64,000 bases of DNA from Basidiobolus meristosporus CBS 931.73. Its lineage: Eukaryota > Basidiobolomycota > Basidiobolomycetes > Basidiobolales > Basidiobolaceae. The notes below the pieces were generated by a model. That model made no database searches, was not told the DNA's origin, and saw only the letters and a program-made list of their open reading frames with translations. Below, in pieces: positions 32,511 through 44,386 of this stretch (its first letter is position 1; each line of letters begins with the position of its first letter). Both the position numbers and the translations under genes were made by a program. The DNA lies in the NCBI GenBank assembly GCA_002104905.1, contig MCFE01000039.1:62001-126000 (forward strand), read 5' to 3'.

Positions 32511-33399
32511 ATGAAGAAATAGCCACACTTTTCCCTATACATGTCCTACTTGCTGTCCTCAAGTATGCAGGTCAATAGGTTTCCTTCATTGACCTTGATC
32601 TTTAGTTTACCAGATAAGTGATTCAGTACATATTGCAAAAGTGCCCATGAGATGTTGAGACTGAAGTTGATATGGTAGGTTCTGCATTGCTTTCTGCTTT
32701 CAAGGTATCCTACTCTAACAGGCTCTCATATGATACATATGAGTCCAACATGATCTAGGCAGGTACTCTGAAGTGACAACAGATGTAAGGAGTCTCTGTC
32801 AGTTGCTATGTATCCTTTTGTTGTGTCTCAGAAAATGTCCCTTGTACAATGATATATTTACTTAGCAAATGTATTACTCACCTATAAAAATTAACTGTGA
32901 TAATCCTGTTAAAAGGCTGCCACAAAGTATAGTTTCTGTGACTAAGTGGTAATGATGCCAGTAGGATATCATGTAAAAACCACTGAAAAAAATGCACTGC
33001 ACATTTTGCAAAAGGTGTAATCACAATGCTTTATCATAAATATACATTAATTGCAGTTTATTAGTTTTCTGCCATTTCTCTCACTCTTTGATCCTGGATA
33101 CCTGATTACATTCTATTTGTATGAGCATTGATTGGCTAGAGATTTGTGCACAGCAATTGGCTATTGCCAATTTTTCACACCCCATACATTCTAATACAAC
33201 TGTTACTCCTACTTTTCATATATATGGCTTATTTCATTTTCATTGAATCTTTTGTAGCAGCTCAATTTGCCCATTATACAGACCTCCACAAGTCCTTATA
33301 TATAACTCCAACATCAAGCCCAAATTCAGAATCAACAAGTAGCTCCATTAAAATCTGCCATTTAGCACATATTTCTCCATAATATTGTCTGCCCATGAC
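32511..33399. other. unassigned AT-rich stretch
   Basis: No supported gene or repeat. The small plus frame at 33146-33382 is hydrophobic by base composition and has no family motif. Confidence 0.35.
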
Positions 33400-35960
33400 T
33401 TTAGTGGAACCAGGTAGCTTTATACCATTGCTCATTTACTAGTTTCTACACACTGACTGCTTTGCAGGAGCCAACTGTGTACATCTACAACAGACTGGCA
33501 GGTAATATTCTTGATGAGATTGGCATAGCCAGTACTTGCAACTTAACTTGTCTTCCTTTTTCCCCACACATTCACTATATAGGGAACTCCAAAAAAGAGA
33601 AATAAGGACCAATATTTTCCACATATCTAGTAAGATGGAGAAGATAATGGATGCAGTAGCAACAGGGATCTACACACTCAGTCTTATGCTAGTTGAATAG
33701 CCACTCAAACCCTTACATGCACTGCTTATGTCAATGCTGTGGATGTGTTGTGGTAGGGTAAGCATACCTTTCACAAACAAGTTTATCCATATAGCTATAA
33801 CAATTCACTTATTGATATTTTATCTATCTGTATTATCCCATTTATGGTTGCCTCAATCACTAGTATTACCCCCATATCATGTTTACCTTGGTTAGTTATC
33901 AGCATTAATTGTCCCATATTTTATTCATCTTGGTTATCACCAAATGCATCTGCATTAGGCAAGTACCTGTGTCAGTACACATGACTTAGGTTGGTGCTAC
34001 CATCCCTGCCATTTCAGCACCATAAATGGTATCTCTTTGTTGCACAGGTTTCAGACTACTGATCCCTGATTAATTGGATGTGTTTACTTTATAAAACCTT
34101 GCAGGACCTTCTGAGAATATTTTCAGCTTCTTGTAATGTCATCAAGAATTCTGCTGATGCCTGAATTTTTCTAGAACCTTGTCATTGGTATTCACTTGGC
34201 AATCAGGAAAGTGTTTAAGGAAAGTCCATCCCTCATTATTATAGCTTACCTTCTATCAATAACACTTTCCCCTTACTGTTTTACAGTAGATCACTGCACC
34301 TACATTCAACTGTTACACCTCAGACCTGCTATCAAGGAGCTTTCAAGGTAGTGCATATGACACACAGAGGCCTTTGGAAACACTTGGAGCACCTGGGAAG
34401 GTTGAGAAGCAGGGGCTTTAACCATAGTGATATAGTGGTATAGACACCAGCAGTTTAGACCCAGAGGGTAATGATCCATCAGACACATCACACACCTTGA
34501 GTTGTGTAGCATCTCTCAGGAGTACTACTACACCACCACAGTGACAATTTGGCATTGGTGATCCACTTCTGGAAAATATATGACTCCCAATGCTTACAAT
34601 GTACTCTGGGTAGAAACTGCCCAGAAGGCCACTTAAATAAATAAATATCTAGTTCATCCAGTCCTGGCAATTGTATTGTTGCATATTCACATAATTCTTG
34701 ATTGGAACTTGTGAGAGATACTTTGAGTAGCAGATACTCTGGAATGTCTTGCCAGTTCTTTCAGATTTCTCCAGTTTCTCAAGGGGCATGTTCAGCTTGA
34801 AATGCCCCATATATAACTTGGACATTAGTATTGGATATTGTTGAACAGCAAATGCATTACTCCCAGTGAAAAGCTTTTGACTCAACAGATTACATCCATC
34901 TTAGGTAACACAGATTTTGAATTAATTATATATTCTGGCCAATGGTGTATAGGTTGCCAGCTGTACTGCAATTGTGTGCTGACTTCTGTGTGTTTTCTGT
35001 GAGAAGATGGTTTTCTTGGTATTGGTGCTTAGATATTAGCTATATTTGTGAGTCATGGTGTATATCACCTGGATCTCACACATTTAACAGCAATACTCTT
35101 CATTGTGCTCAGAAAAGCCTGCTATCTTGCTGATAGCTGGGGTATCTATAATGCAGAAATAATATGCGTTTTGCATATCCAGAATGTGAGTAAAGTATTC
35201 CTCCAATGATGGTGGATTTCTGATAACTTGAACACATTGCAATGGTAGCATTTTTAGATGTGAATGCCATGCAACTGTTGACACATGCTGGAATCAGGAC
35301 AGTCTTTGGATCATATGTTGCCAGCCGCATGATAGTTGTCCACTTGTACCATGTACATGTTAAGTTGCATTCTGGAATGATTTTGGCAAGAAGAAGTAAT
35401 AAATCCTCAAAGCCCCAATTACTAATATTAGTGGAAACACGCCACTTCTCTAGCCACAACATTACTTCATTCACCAGTAGATGGATAACTGGGCTCACTT
35501 GGCTCCATAAAGTATCCTTGGCATTTGTTTCAACAGGTGTTATCTCATTGCATATAGGGATTTGACCAGGCTCAGACATGGTACTGTTGTTAGGGGAGCT
35601 AGGCTCAATATCTATCAGTGTGCCTTCTTTGTTGGAGCTTGGGATCACTTGCCTCCATGGAGTATCCTTGAAGTTTTTTTTCCACCAGTGATGTCTCATT
35701 GCATATACAGATCTTGCAAGGCTCTTGCTGGGTACTGTTGTGAGGTGATATAGACTCACAACCCATTAGCAAGTCTTTTTCATAAGAGCTATCACCCCAC
35801 CAGCCATATTCAGAAGACTTAGGTGAGCCAAAGGCATCACAAGCTCATGCAAATTGGATTGTGCAAGGTGATAAGTACATCAGGGTGCTGTTACCAAAGT
35901 ATCAAGTGGTGGCAAGCTTTTTTGATATAGTAGTGACTAATGTTTGAGCAGATATGACTT
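33400..35960 (-). pseudogene. Tnp2-like (CACTA/Plavaka-type) transposase, copy 2, degenerate
   Basis: Minus strand. 35759-35109 carries PVIHLLVNEVMLWLEKWRVS and CNLTCTWYKWTTIMRLATYD, the N-terminal region. Next comes DTPAISKIAGFSEHNEEYCC (about 35150-35090), which resembles the C-D-PA-KI-GF-H-CC block of Tnp2-type transposases. 34885-34488 and 33624-33439 hold the downstream regions (FAVQQYPILMSKLYMGHFKL). Each block has a parallel in copy 1. Many stops. The assignment rests on motif recall of Tnp2 proteins, without a search. Confidence 0.55.
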
Positions 35961-36181
35961 ATGAGGCTAAACTTAACACTTAGCAACATGACACTGTATT
36001 ATCCCTTTTTTGTCAACACTCATGTGATTTTAAGCCAGTGTTGTATTTGAGACATTATACCAACATGAATATAAGATGCAATGATGACCCAACATAGTAA
36101 GCTTTATAAATAGCGCTGTGGCACCATATACACACATATATGTAACACTATTTTGCATTTGATTTGACTCATCTACATATG

Positions 36182-36340
36182 TATGCCATCAAAAAACAAA
36201 GTAAAGTCATTGGGTTCCCAACCAAACAATGCTGCTGGCAGCAGCAGAAGCACAGTGGGGTAACAGCTTACTCTGGCATTCAGTACAACAAGCCAGGCAA
36301 CATCCAAAAAGACCATGTTGAAACCATATGAAAAATAATT
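36182..36340 (+). pseudogene. remnant of the divergent partner ORF of the Tnp2-like element
   Basis: From ATG 36182 it reads MPSKNKVKSLGSQPNNAAGS and so on, parallel to the intact start at 45648 (MPSKNKARLSGSQPDPTTDG), with a stop near 36260. The upstream leader, with CACATATATATG-type sequence and the CAACACTCATGTGA block, also matches 45480-45640. Confidence 0.7.
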
Positions 36341-36789
36341 TGGTTCTGCAGGTATATCCAGTCCAGATCAGCCTACAGCATCCTTCAAAGAGTCCATCAT
36401 ATTACCAGCAGCTTGGAATTATTGAACCTCAACACAATCTTACAATAGACTGTCACCACATTTTGCTGATTTCAAGGCCTAAATAAAGCTAAATACCTGA
36501 CAGTATTTTAACAGTCATATGACAAGAGTTGCATGGCTTTCTAATAGTCTTGGTGCGCTCTACATTTGTTTGAGTGGACCTAACCAGCCAATATATTCAA
36601 TTGCCTTATATAGCATGAAACTTGACAGTGTGCTAGCATTATTATGGAAGCATGGTGGACAACAGAAAGTGATGTTTAATGCCACAATACCAATATACCA
36701 AAGTGGTATTTCCCTTTTCTATCTCCCTTACACTATCCATATTACTACTGTAGAATTATCCCTCCTTATTTGCTTACCCACTACTTAGT
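36341..36789. other. unassigned stretch within the Tnp2-like element
   Basis: The similarity to the partner ORF stops at about 36340. No gene recognised. Confidence 0.35.
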
Positions 36790-37368
36790 TGTTTCTTCCA
36801 TATATAGTTCACATCAAAAAAACTATGGCTTCCTGCTTACTAACTTCAACATGCCTGCAGACCTGCTTCAATTGACAAACTTCTATTGCCTCAACTCTAC
36901 AGCCTTTTGGTGTGATATTTGCAGAGCTCCCGTTTACCTTGTATTGCTGGTAACATATGTATCTTGCAAGCTTATGCCTGATTGCTACCACTTTTGCCTT
37001 GAATACCTCCTGAATATCTGCAAAGAACTTCTTGGTATTTAGCCAATACATCCTGTCTCCCTGCTGGATTCTAGTCCCCCTGAGAGGTGTGCTCTGGCTC
37101 TTGTTTGTGTGAATTCCATATGGAATGGTGTGGAAACTGGCATTTGACTAAAAGAAAACTTACATACTTTGGTGAGTTTTTCTTAATAAAGATCAGTTGC
37201 TAGTGCACCCAACCCAATTCTGCATTACCTTTGTGATTACCCATACATTGGGGCAGCTTTGCTTCCTAATGCCAAAGGCATAGGTGTCTTCATGTGCACA
37301 TCTGTCCTCAGTATTTTCCAACTCTTCCTGGCTGTCCTCCATGTGCCAACACATCACATCCATGACGG
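36790..37368 (-). pseudogene. Tnp2-like transposase C-terminal fragment
   Basis: Minus frames with KKFFADIQEVFKAKVVAIRH (36809-37051) and VMDVMCWHMEDSQEELENTE (37193-37368). The second block recurs at 38722-38830 (VMDVMKWHMEDSQDELEKSE). The reading is cut at 37368 by repeat B and resumes at 38439. Confidence 0.5.
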
Positions 37369-38438
37369 TGTAGTGGGGTGACAGTGACACCTACTGACAG
37401 ATGTGCTCATTCCCATATTCTCTACTTCCCTCTATCTCTACTACACTTATTTTAGTTTTATCCCATTTGTCTTACCTGATCAGTGCTATCCCATAAGCTG
37501 GTTGACTATCACACCTGCTTACCTTATTGCATAAGCTACCCCTCACTTTATGTAAGATTACTAGATATAAGTGCTTCTATATTAGGCAAGTACCTGCACC
37601 AGCACCCAAGACACATGATCAATCTGTGTCACCATCCCTACCATTTCCATACCATATATGGTATCCTTATGTTACAAAGGTGTCAGAATACTGATTCCTG
37701 ATTGGTTGGATGTGCTGTGCCTCTTGGAACCTTCTGGCACCTTCTTAGAACATTCTTAGGTCATTCTGATGTTATAAGATTTCTACTGATATCCAGAACC
37801 TTCTAGAACACCATGATTAGTAATAACTTAGCCAGTAGGAAAAGTATACAAGGGAGGCTATCCCTCAGCAATAAATCATCATCCCTTTTATCAATATACC
37901 AACTTGTGGAATAGTGTGATCACTGCTACCTGCTGCTACCTAAACTCCCAGCCCCAGACCACAGGACACTCCCAGGAAACCTTGCTGACAGCCCACTGAC
38001 CTTGGAGGTACTACTTGTGAGGAGTTCTCAGAGTAGGTATCTTTTATTATATTTGATTCTTTCCCAACCTTGTTCTTGTAGAGGCAAAGATACTTTTCTG
38101 TCTTTGTAACTATTGACCACATCTGCATTCTTATCAAGTCCCTGCTTGTGGAGTTTACAGTTGTTTTGACTTTGGAAGCTTTAGTACATTGTCATCTCAA
38201 AGGATACTGAACCCAGCACATACTTTTGCTAAGATGCCAACTAAGTTGGGGATTGTAGCTCAATAGTTTTCCCTTGACAAGCTTGTGGCTTTATTCCCCA
38301 TCACATTAGATTAGAGACAGAACCCAAGTATACCTAGCAAGCTTTTGCCAGAGGTTATCGCACCCAGTGAACACCCCACACACAAAACACTTGAGAAGTG
38401 TTGGACATATCTCTCCCTAGGACTTATACACCACAACA
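37369..38438 (+). repeat. repeat unit B, 1070 bp, inserted in the Tnp2-like sequence
   Basis: Opens TGTAGTGGGGTGACAG and closes TACACCACAACA. The uninterrupted parallel at about 38820-38850 (CATCCATGACGTACTTGAAG) acts as an empty site and shows the cut exactly at 37368/38439. Flanks ACGG and ATGG may be a decayed 4-bp duplication. The ends are also weak inverted repeats (TGTAGTGGGGT against TGTTGTGGTGT). Solo LTR of gypsy family B is the better reading, because a purine tract and pol relics adjoin the copy at 3835-4547. Confidence 0.7.
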
Positions 38439-39188
38439 ATGGACTTGATGGTAATATTCTTGATGAGATTGGGATATGGAAATACCTGCAACTTGACTTG
38501 GCTTCCTATCCCCTCAAACATCTGCTCCACAGGAAACTCCAAAAGGTGAAGCAAGGTCCAGTAATCTCAACACACCAAGCAAGAAGGAGTAGTAAGTGGA
38601 TACATTAGCAGTAGAGATCTACACATGCAGCTTTATATTTGTAGTGTAGCTGCTCAAATCCCATTAAAAACTCTTCTCAAAAGCTGCACTACCTAACTGA
38701 TTACCCATGTATTGGAGCTGCTTAGCTTCTAATGCCATAGGCATAGGTACCTCCATATGCACATCTGTCCTCAGACTTTTCCAACTCATCCTGGCTGTCC
38801 TCCATGTGCCATTTCATCACATCCATGACGTACTTGAAGGTATTAATCTTGATGAGATTGGGATGTAGTAGCACCTGCAACTTGACTTGACTTTCTATCT
38901 CCCCACTCATTTAATCCAAAGGAAACTCCCAAAAGGGGGAGCAAGGCCCATTATTCTCCATACACCAAGCAAGATGGAGTCAATAATAAATACAGTAACA
39001 GCAGTGATCTCCAAGTTCAGATGTGTGCTTGTAGTATAACCATGGAAATCCCATTGCAAACTCCTTACACAACAGCTGTAGATGTTTCTAGTTGGCATTG
39101 GTGATCTGCTTTTGGATAAATATTCCTACAATGTACACATATCACTCCCAATGCTTCCAATGCACTCTTGGTAGGAATGGCTTTAGAA

Positions 39189-39294
39189 TGTTGTAATATA
39201 AATACTACTTTTACATTCAATAAATCATTAAGTGAAACCACATAATCTACTTGTCCTCCCAATCACTTCCAATATCTCCAAGACTCTTACAACA
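39189..39294 (+). repeat. 106-bp miniature solo LTR of copia family E
   Basis: TGTTGTAA is joined directly to the last about 98 bp of LTR E (TATAAATACTACTTTTAC...CTTACAACA), with the middle of the LTR missing. TAGAA precedes it and CAGAA follows, a 4-of-5 target duplication. This suggests that the shortened LTR moved as such. Confidence 0.65.
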
Positions 39295-39937
39295 CAGAAC
39301 ACCACTTGAATAAGTATATATCCATTCATCCAGTCTTTGTATTGTTGCATATGTGTATGAATATTGATTGGAGCCTGTGACAAGTACTTAGGGTAGCAGA
39401 TACACTGTAATATCTTGCCCATTCTTTCAAATTTCTCTGGTGTCTTGAAGGGCTTATTTAGCTTGAAATGCCCCATGTACAACTTTGTCATCAGTATAGG
39501 GATATTGCTGAAAAGTAAATGCATTGCTCCCAGTGGAAAGCTTTTGTTCCAATAGATACACTCTATCTTATATATCTCTGATTTCCAATTGATTCCATAT
39601 TCCAGCCATTGGCTTATAGCTTGCCAACTTTGCTGCAGTTGAATGCTGACTTCTGTACATTCTCTCTGTAGCAAGATAATGTTTTTAGTATTGACATTTG
39701 GGTAATAATACTTTGTGTTTTTTTTTGAAGTAAATCCCCTGAATCTCACTCATTTGGCAGCAATACTGTGCATTATGCCCAGAAAAGCCAGCTATCTTGC
39801 TGATGGCTGGGGTAACCTCAACACAGATAACAATATACACTAGTACATGACAGCCATTTACTGTTATCCTGCTGGAAAGCATACAAAATTCATCCAGCAA
39901 TGGATATAGGTAACTATCCAGGTTGAATGGTGATTTA

Positions 39938-40286
39938 TGTTGTAATAATTAAGTTGTCACTAAAATATTCATGCTAACTTAGTCACATAGACCTTATTCT
40001 CTGATTAGCATTTTGTCCTGACCAAATTTCTTGTTGGGATTTACTTAGAATATTTTCACCAAATTGTCAGGTACCCAAATTATTATTTTTCTCAAAGTCA
40101 TCCAAAAGACCCCAAACTTTGCACACATATTCTTGGGACCTTCCCTAACAAACTCTACATATTTGTTTGCTCTACTTTATCAAAAGTATTATTACCATAC
40201 TTTTGATCAATAAATCTACAAGTGAATAACATGTAAATCCTCTAGTTCTCCACATCACTTCCAATACTCCACAGAATATTGCAACA
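39938..40286 (+). repeat. 5' LTR of element D
   Basis: 349 bp. Contains ATCAATAAATCTACAAG near 40206, a probable polyadenylation region (AATAAA). A third copy of this LTR lies at 47509-47857. Confidence 0.85.
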
Positions 40287-40299
40287 GGTTATGAGCCCC
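40287..40299 (+). other. primer-binding site of element D, complementary to the tRNA-iMet anticodon arm
   Basis: GGTTATGAGCCCC follows the LTR with no gap. GGTTATGAGCCC is the complement of GGGCTCATAACC, the anticodon stem-loop (anticodon CAT) of initiator tRNA-Met. It indicates priming by a half tRNA, as known for Drosophila copia. The match supports a copia relation for D. Confidence 0.7.
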
Positions 40300-40303
40300 A
40301 AGC

Positions 40304-42170
40304 TTGCTATCCTCTTGGTGTCTACTTTGCTTTGTATCCTTTTCTGCTAGTCTGGAGGAAGACTTTCCGCACTATTGCTCAGCCAATGTTAAAGAAGACT
40401 ACCGCTGCTATGGGACTATGTTTATGAGGATATTGCTGTGGAGAAGGAGGCCGTGCCTTCAAAAGATGCCTTCAGTATCTACTCAAGTTAGTTATGTAGA
40501 AGAGTCAATCAAACTGGCACGTAATTATGTCAGGAAGTATAATATGTTGGTGCTCTACCACTACTGAAGAAAATTGCGTAATTCCAGCAATTGAGGGTCC
40601 AAATCTACAATGAAATATACTGCAATATGTATTCATATGACCCCAATTGACTGTTAGACAAGTCTTTGGATAGGACTATATCCTGAATTGCAAAAAAAGT
40701 ATAGATCATTATTGAATGATTGCCAGAGGAGGTTTTTACCAAGATCTGTTGCCACTCAAAATACAGCTGAGAATGCAAATACTGGAGCTGTTAACTGCCA
40801 ATGCAGACAATCTATTGATGGAAAAAGATCTCAGAGACAAGCTCCCTCAGTTGTAAGGATCCCAATGATATACAATACATATATATCCACCTGGAGTACA
40901 GATATGTACTGCACATTCCATTGGAAGAATGCTATAATTGGATCAAGTGTTTTGATACTGAGACCAGTGTACCCAGAGCTAAATATGGAGCTGTCAGATG
41001 TGCTATCACTCTGTTTAAGTCCCAAAGCAGTGGGAGAATGTATTATACAAATTGAGCAAGATCAACTCAAGAAGATTCTACCACCAGCCAAAGGAGTGAA
41101 GCATATAATTGCAAGCCTGATTGGGGTATGCAACCAAGCAGCAGTTGGTCAGTGCACAGCTAAGAGCCACTCAGAAAATCACATAGTACTTTATACTTAG
41201 TATATGTATATATATCACTTATTACAGTGGGAGAAAACATTTGGTGATGTTTAACTTCTCTGGATCACTTCAGAAGAATTTTGATTGATCAAATCACCAC
41301 CAAGCTCTTCAACTCAAGATACTGATATATTGGAGTCTGATATCAAAGTATTGATGAAGCTAGCTATTAAATGCAGCTTATTTGATCAAATTTGGTCAAC
41401 TCTATCCAAAGTTATAACTGTTCTTAGTGGATGTCAATTTCAATTACTTCACTCTCAAATAGTCAGATATTCTGGAACAATGATGTCATGGAGACTCTTG
41501 TGCTCAAAAACACCGTGGTCCCACCTGCAAGAAAGTCCAGAATTACCCCACAAAAGGAATTATCCCTGGGTCATCAGCAGAAAAAGAAAAGAAGAAAAAA
41601 TGGAAAATACTACTACCGCAAACTAGGGTACTTCCCAAATGGAGCCAAAACTTATGTAGGCCATATTTGGACTATATGGCAATGCAGATATGCTCTATGG
41701 AGCCTCTTGTACAAAGTTCTCAAGCCAGAAATCCTAAGAAGAGCCTTGAAACTTCAACAGGATCTGTCAGATATTGTAGTTTATATCAAAACAGATTATT
41801 TAATGCAGAAGTCTTAATGTCTGCTGTCTATGGAGCTGAAAGAAAAAGGTGCAAGGATCAACCTAGGTGGTTTTTATGGATTCTGCAGACACTGAGAAGA
41901 TCTGTTAGCCTTTCAAACCAACCTCAAGGTTGAAAATAACTATCAGGAGAATAAGGATAATCAAAGCCCTTGTTAAGGAGAATATCACTTCTGAAAAAGT
42001 GCCAATCACTATTCTGCAAGTATATTCTGAAAAGACAAAAGCAGCTGTATCAATCCAAATCAGTAGAAGCACTCTAAGAAGAGCTACCAAACAACCTATG
42101 GTGCTTTCCAATACCAACCTGGGTAAATCAAGAAGCAAATGGACTTTGAATCCACCGCAAATGAAGTAAT
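40304..42170 (+). CDS. element D interior ORFs, unrecognised
   Basis: Plus-strand open frames at 40304-40567, 40688-41200 (170 codons, with IYNTYISTWSTDMYCTFHWK and KKILPPAKGVKHIIASLIGV), 41431-41817 (basic, KELSLGHQQKKKRRKNGKYY) and 41930-42169. None carries a retroelement motif that I know. They may be one decayed gene in several exons or frames. The ATG inside the primer site opens a short hydrophobic frame (MSPKLAILLVSTLLCILFC) that stops at once. Possibly captured host sequence. Function unknown. Confidence 0.35.
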
Positions 42171-42905
42171 CAGTCCTAAGAAAGTTATTGCTACTTAAAG
42201 AAGACAAAGATGACCATTCTAAATCATTTTTGTGGATTTGAATCACTAAACAGACTTGGTTCAAGTGGGAGCAGGCAATCCCAGCTCAGAGTTGAGCAAA
42301 AACCTTTTTTTGGCCAAGTCTGTATGTGCCGCTGTGCCAGGAAATGAAGATAATCCAGATCAGGCATAAATGACAAAACCTTAACTTGGCCCAATATAGG
42401 TCATTTCTTTTACCTCATATAGGGTCTATATGATGGAAGTAACTGTCCCAGAGCCAAATATGGACATAGAGTGAAGTTGTCTAAGTGAATTAGGTGTTTG
42501 CCCAGAAACAAGGAAACTCCAGATCTGCCGTAAATGACAAAACCTTAACCTGACTAAAAGTGGGTCAATTTTGCTCAAATAAGCAGCATTCAATAGCCCA
42601 GAGGCTATATATCAGTATTACAATCTAACAATTAGACTTGGGGCAATATTCAATCTTGTACAACTGATCAAAACTAACGGTTAGTATTTTGATCAGATCA
42701 TTCTGATTTTTAGGCATACTTCAAAGTAGATATGCACACTGAGTTACAAGTTTTTTTTCTTGTTCAAATAAGCTGAACACAAGTGCATATACTGTTGGAT
42801 AATATATTAGCCCAGTATGCAACACAGCCAAGTTTTATACACTTATTGCAGATTGCACAATCTCAAAATGTATTTATTACTGATGAATATTTTGTTGAGT
42901 GGGAG

Positions 42906-43254
42906 TGTTGTAATTATTAAGTTGTCACCAGATTATTCATGCTAACTTAGTCACATAGACCTTATTCTCTGACTGGCATTTTGTCCTGACCAAATTTCTT
43001 GTTAGGATTTACTTAGAATATTTTCACCAAATTGTCAGGTACCCAGATTATTATTTTTCTCAAAGTTGTCCAAAAGACTCCAAACTTTGCACACATATTC
43101 TTGGGACCTTGCTTAACAAACTCTACATGTTTGCTTGCTCTACTTTATCAAAAGTACTATTACCATACTTTTGATCAATAAATCTACAAGTGAATAACAT
43201 GTAAATCCTCTAATTCTCCACATCACTTCCAATACTCCTCAGAATATTGCAACA
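42906..43254 (+). repeat. 3' LTR of element D
   Basis: 349 bp, preceded by TTGTTGAGTGGGAG. Followed by ATTTA, the right target duplication. Confidence 0.85.
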
Positions 43255-44386
43255 ATTTAGGCCCAGATACCAGCAAGACTACCTTCTGAAATTTGCTCTG
43301 ATATAGTAAGATAGGCAGCAGATTCAGGTTGATGAGAATCAGTGGCCAGCAGGATTTACTAGTAAAGTACTTGTTTAATGAGAATCCATCAAGTGCTAAG
43401 GCAAAGGCACAGTAATACATACCTTCAAAGTAGCACTTGCTTCTGAGCTGTTTGTAATGTTTGCCATCAAATATATTAGATATGTTTGCACTTGATTGAT
43501 ACTGAGTACAGCACTTTATAGCTTTGCAATATTTGTTGGACTGCATGAGCTTCTTTAGACAGGGTATTACCAGAATATACTTGGAGTGTGAATAATGTTT
43601 TCCCTCAATGGTGGTGGGCTCCTGACAGTTAGGACAGGTTGCAATGATGGCATTTTAGGATGTGAATACTATGCAACTGTTAACAAATGCTGAAATCAGG
43701 ACAGTCTCTGGGTCATATTTTGCCAGCCACATGAAGGTTGTCCACTTGCACCATGTACATGTTAAGTTGCATTCCAGAATGATTTTGGCATGAAGTAGTA
43801 TTAAATCCTCAAAGCCTCAATTACTGATATTAGTGGAAACATGCCACTTCTCTAGCCACAACATTACATCATTCACCAGTAGATGGATAACTGGGCTCAC
43901 TTGGCTACATAAAGTATCCTTAGCAATTGTTTCAATGGGTGTTGTCTGATTGGATATTGGGACTTGACCAGGCTCTTGTGTGGTACTGTTGTCAGGGGAG
44001 ATAGGCTCACAATCCATTAGTGAGCCTTTTTTGTCAGGGCTATCACTCTGCAGGCCATTTTCAGAAGTCTGAGGTGAGCCTAAAGGTGTCACAAACTCAA
44101 CTGACTCAGTTTGCACAAGGTGAGAAAGATGGCCAGCTGCCAATATAGAAGTATCAAGTGGCCAGTAAGATAATGCTGTTACAGTACTGACTGATGAATG
44201 GTCAAATATGACTTGTGTGGCAAAACACTGGCCATGATCCTTGCAATACATCCTATACTGTCTTCATGTTTCATGGCTGAGAGGCTTGCTCAATAGCCGC
44301 ATGGTCTTTTTTCTCTTCTCTTACAGCATTGAATCAAAGTAGTCTTGTCCATGGGGCAATCAGTTTGACCTTCAGCAACATAATGC

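Larger units (their letters stand above)
39938..43254 (+). mobile_element. LTR retrotransposon D, 3.3 kb, non-autonomous, with target duplication ATTTA
   Basis: Two 349-bp LTRs (39938-40286 and 42906-43254) opening TGTTGTAAT and closing AATATTGCAACA, about 18 differences by my count (5%). ATTTA stands on both outer sides (39933-39937 and 43255-43259). A primer site follows the 5' LTR, and the purine tract GAGTGGGAG precedes the 3' LTR. The 2.6-kb interior shows no RT, RNase H or integrase. It interrupts the Tnp2-like gene. Confidence 0.88.
38439..44386 (-). pseudogene. Tnp2-like transposase, copy 1, split by elements D and E
   Basis: Minus strand. 44251-43817 starts MYCKDHGQCFATQVIFDHSS and includes NDVMLWLEKWHVSTNIS. 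43546-43260 has GKHYKQLRSKCYFEGMYYCA, ALDGFSLNKYFTSKSCWPLI and LINLNLLPILLY, the ALDGF...CWP..L.NLNLPP block typical of Tnp2 transposases. Element D (39938-43254) intervenes. The protein goes on with TPAISKIAGFSGHNAQYCCQ (39685-39900) and SFPLGAMHLLFSNIPILMTK (about 39500), then to 38440. The block 38722-38835 repeats 37193-37368, so part of the 3' region is duplicated. Inactive. Confidence 0.6.

Noticed and set aside
33146-33382. Hydrophobic 78-codon plus frame as a membrane protein
   Set aside because: T-rich sequence gives Leu/Phe/Tyr by composition; no conservation between copies and no gene context.
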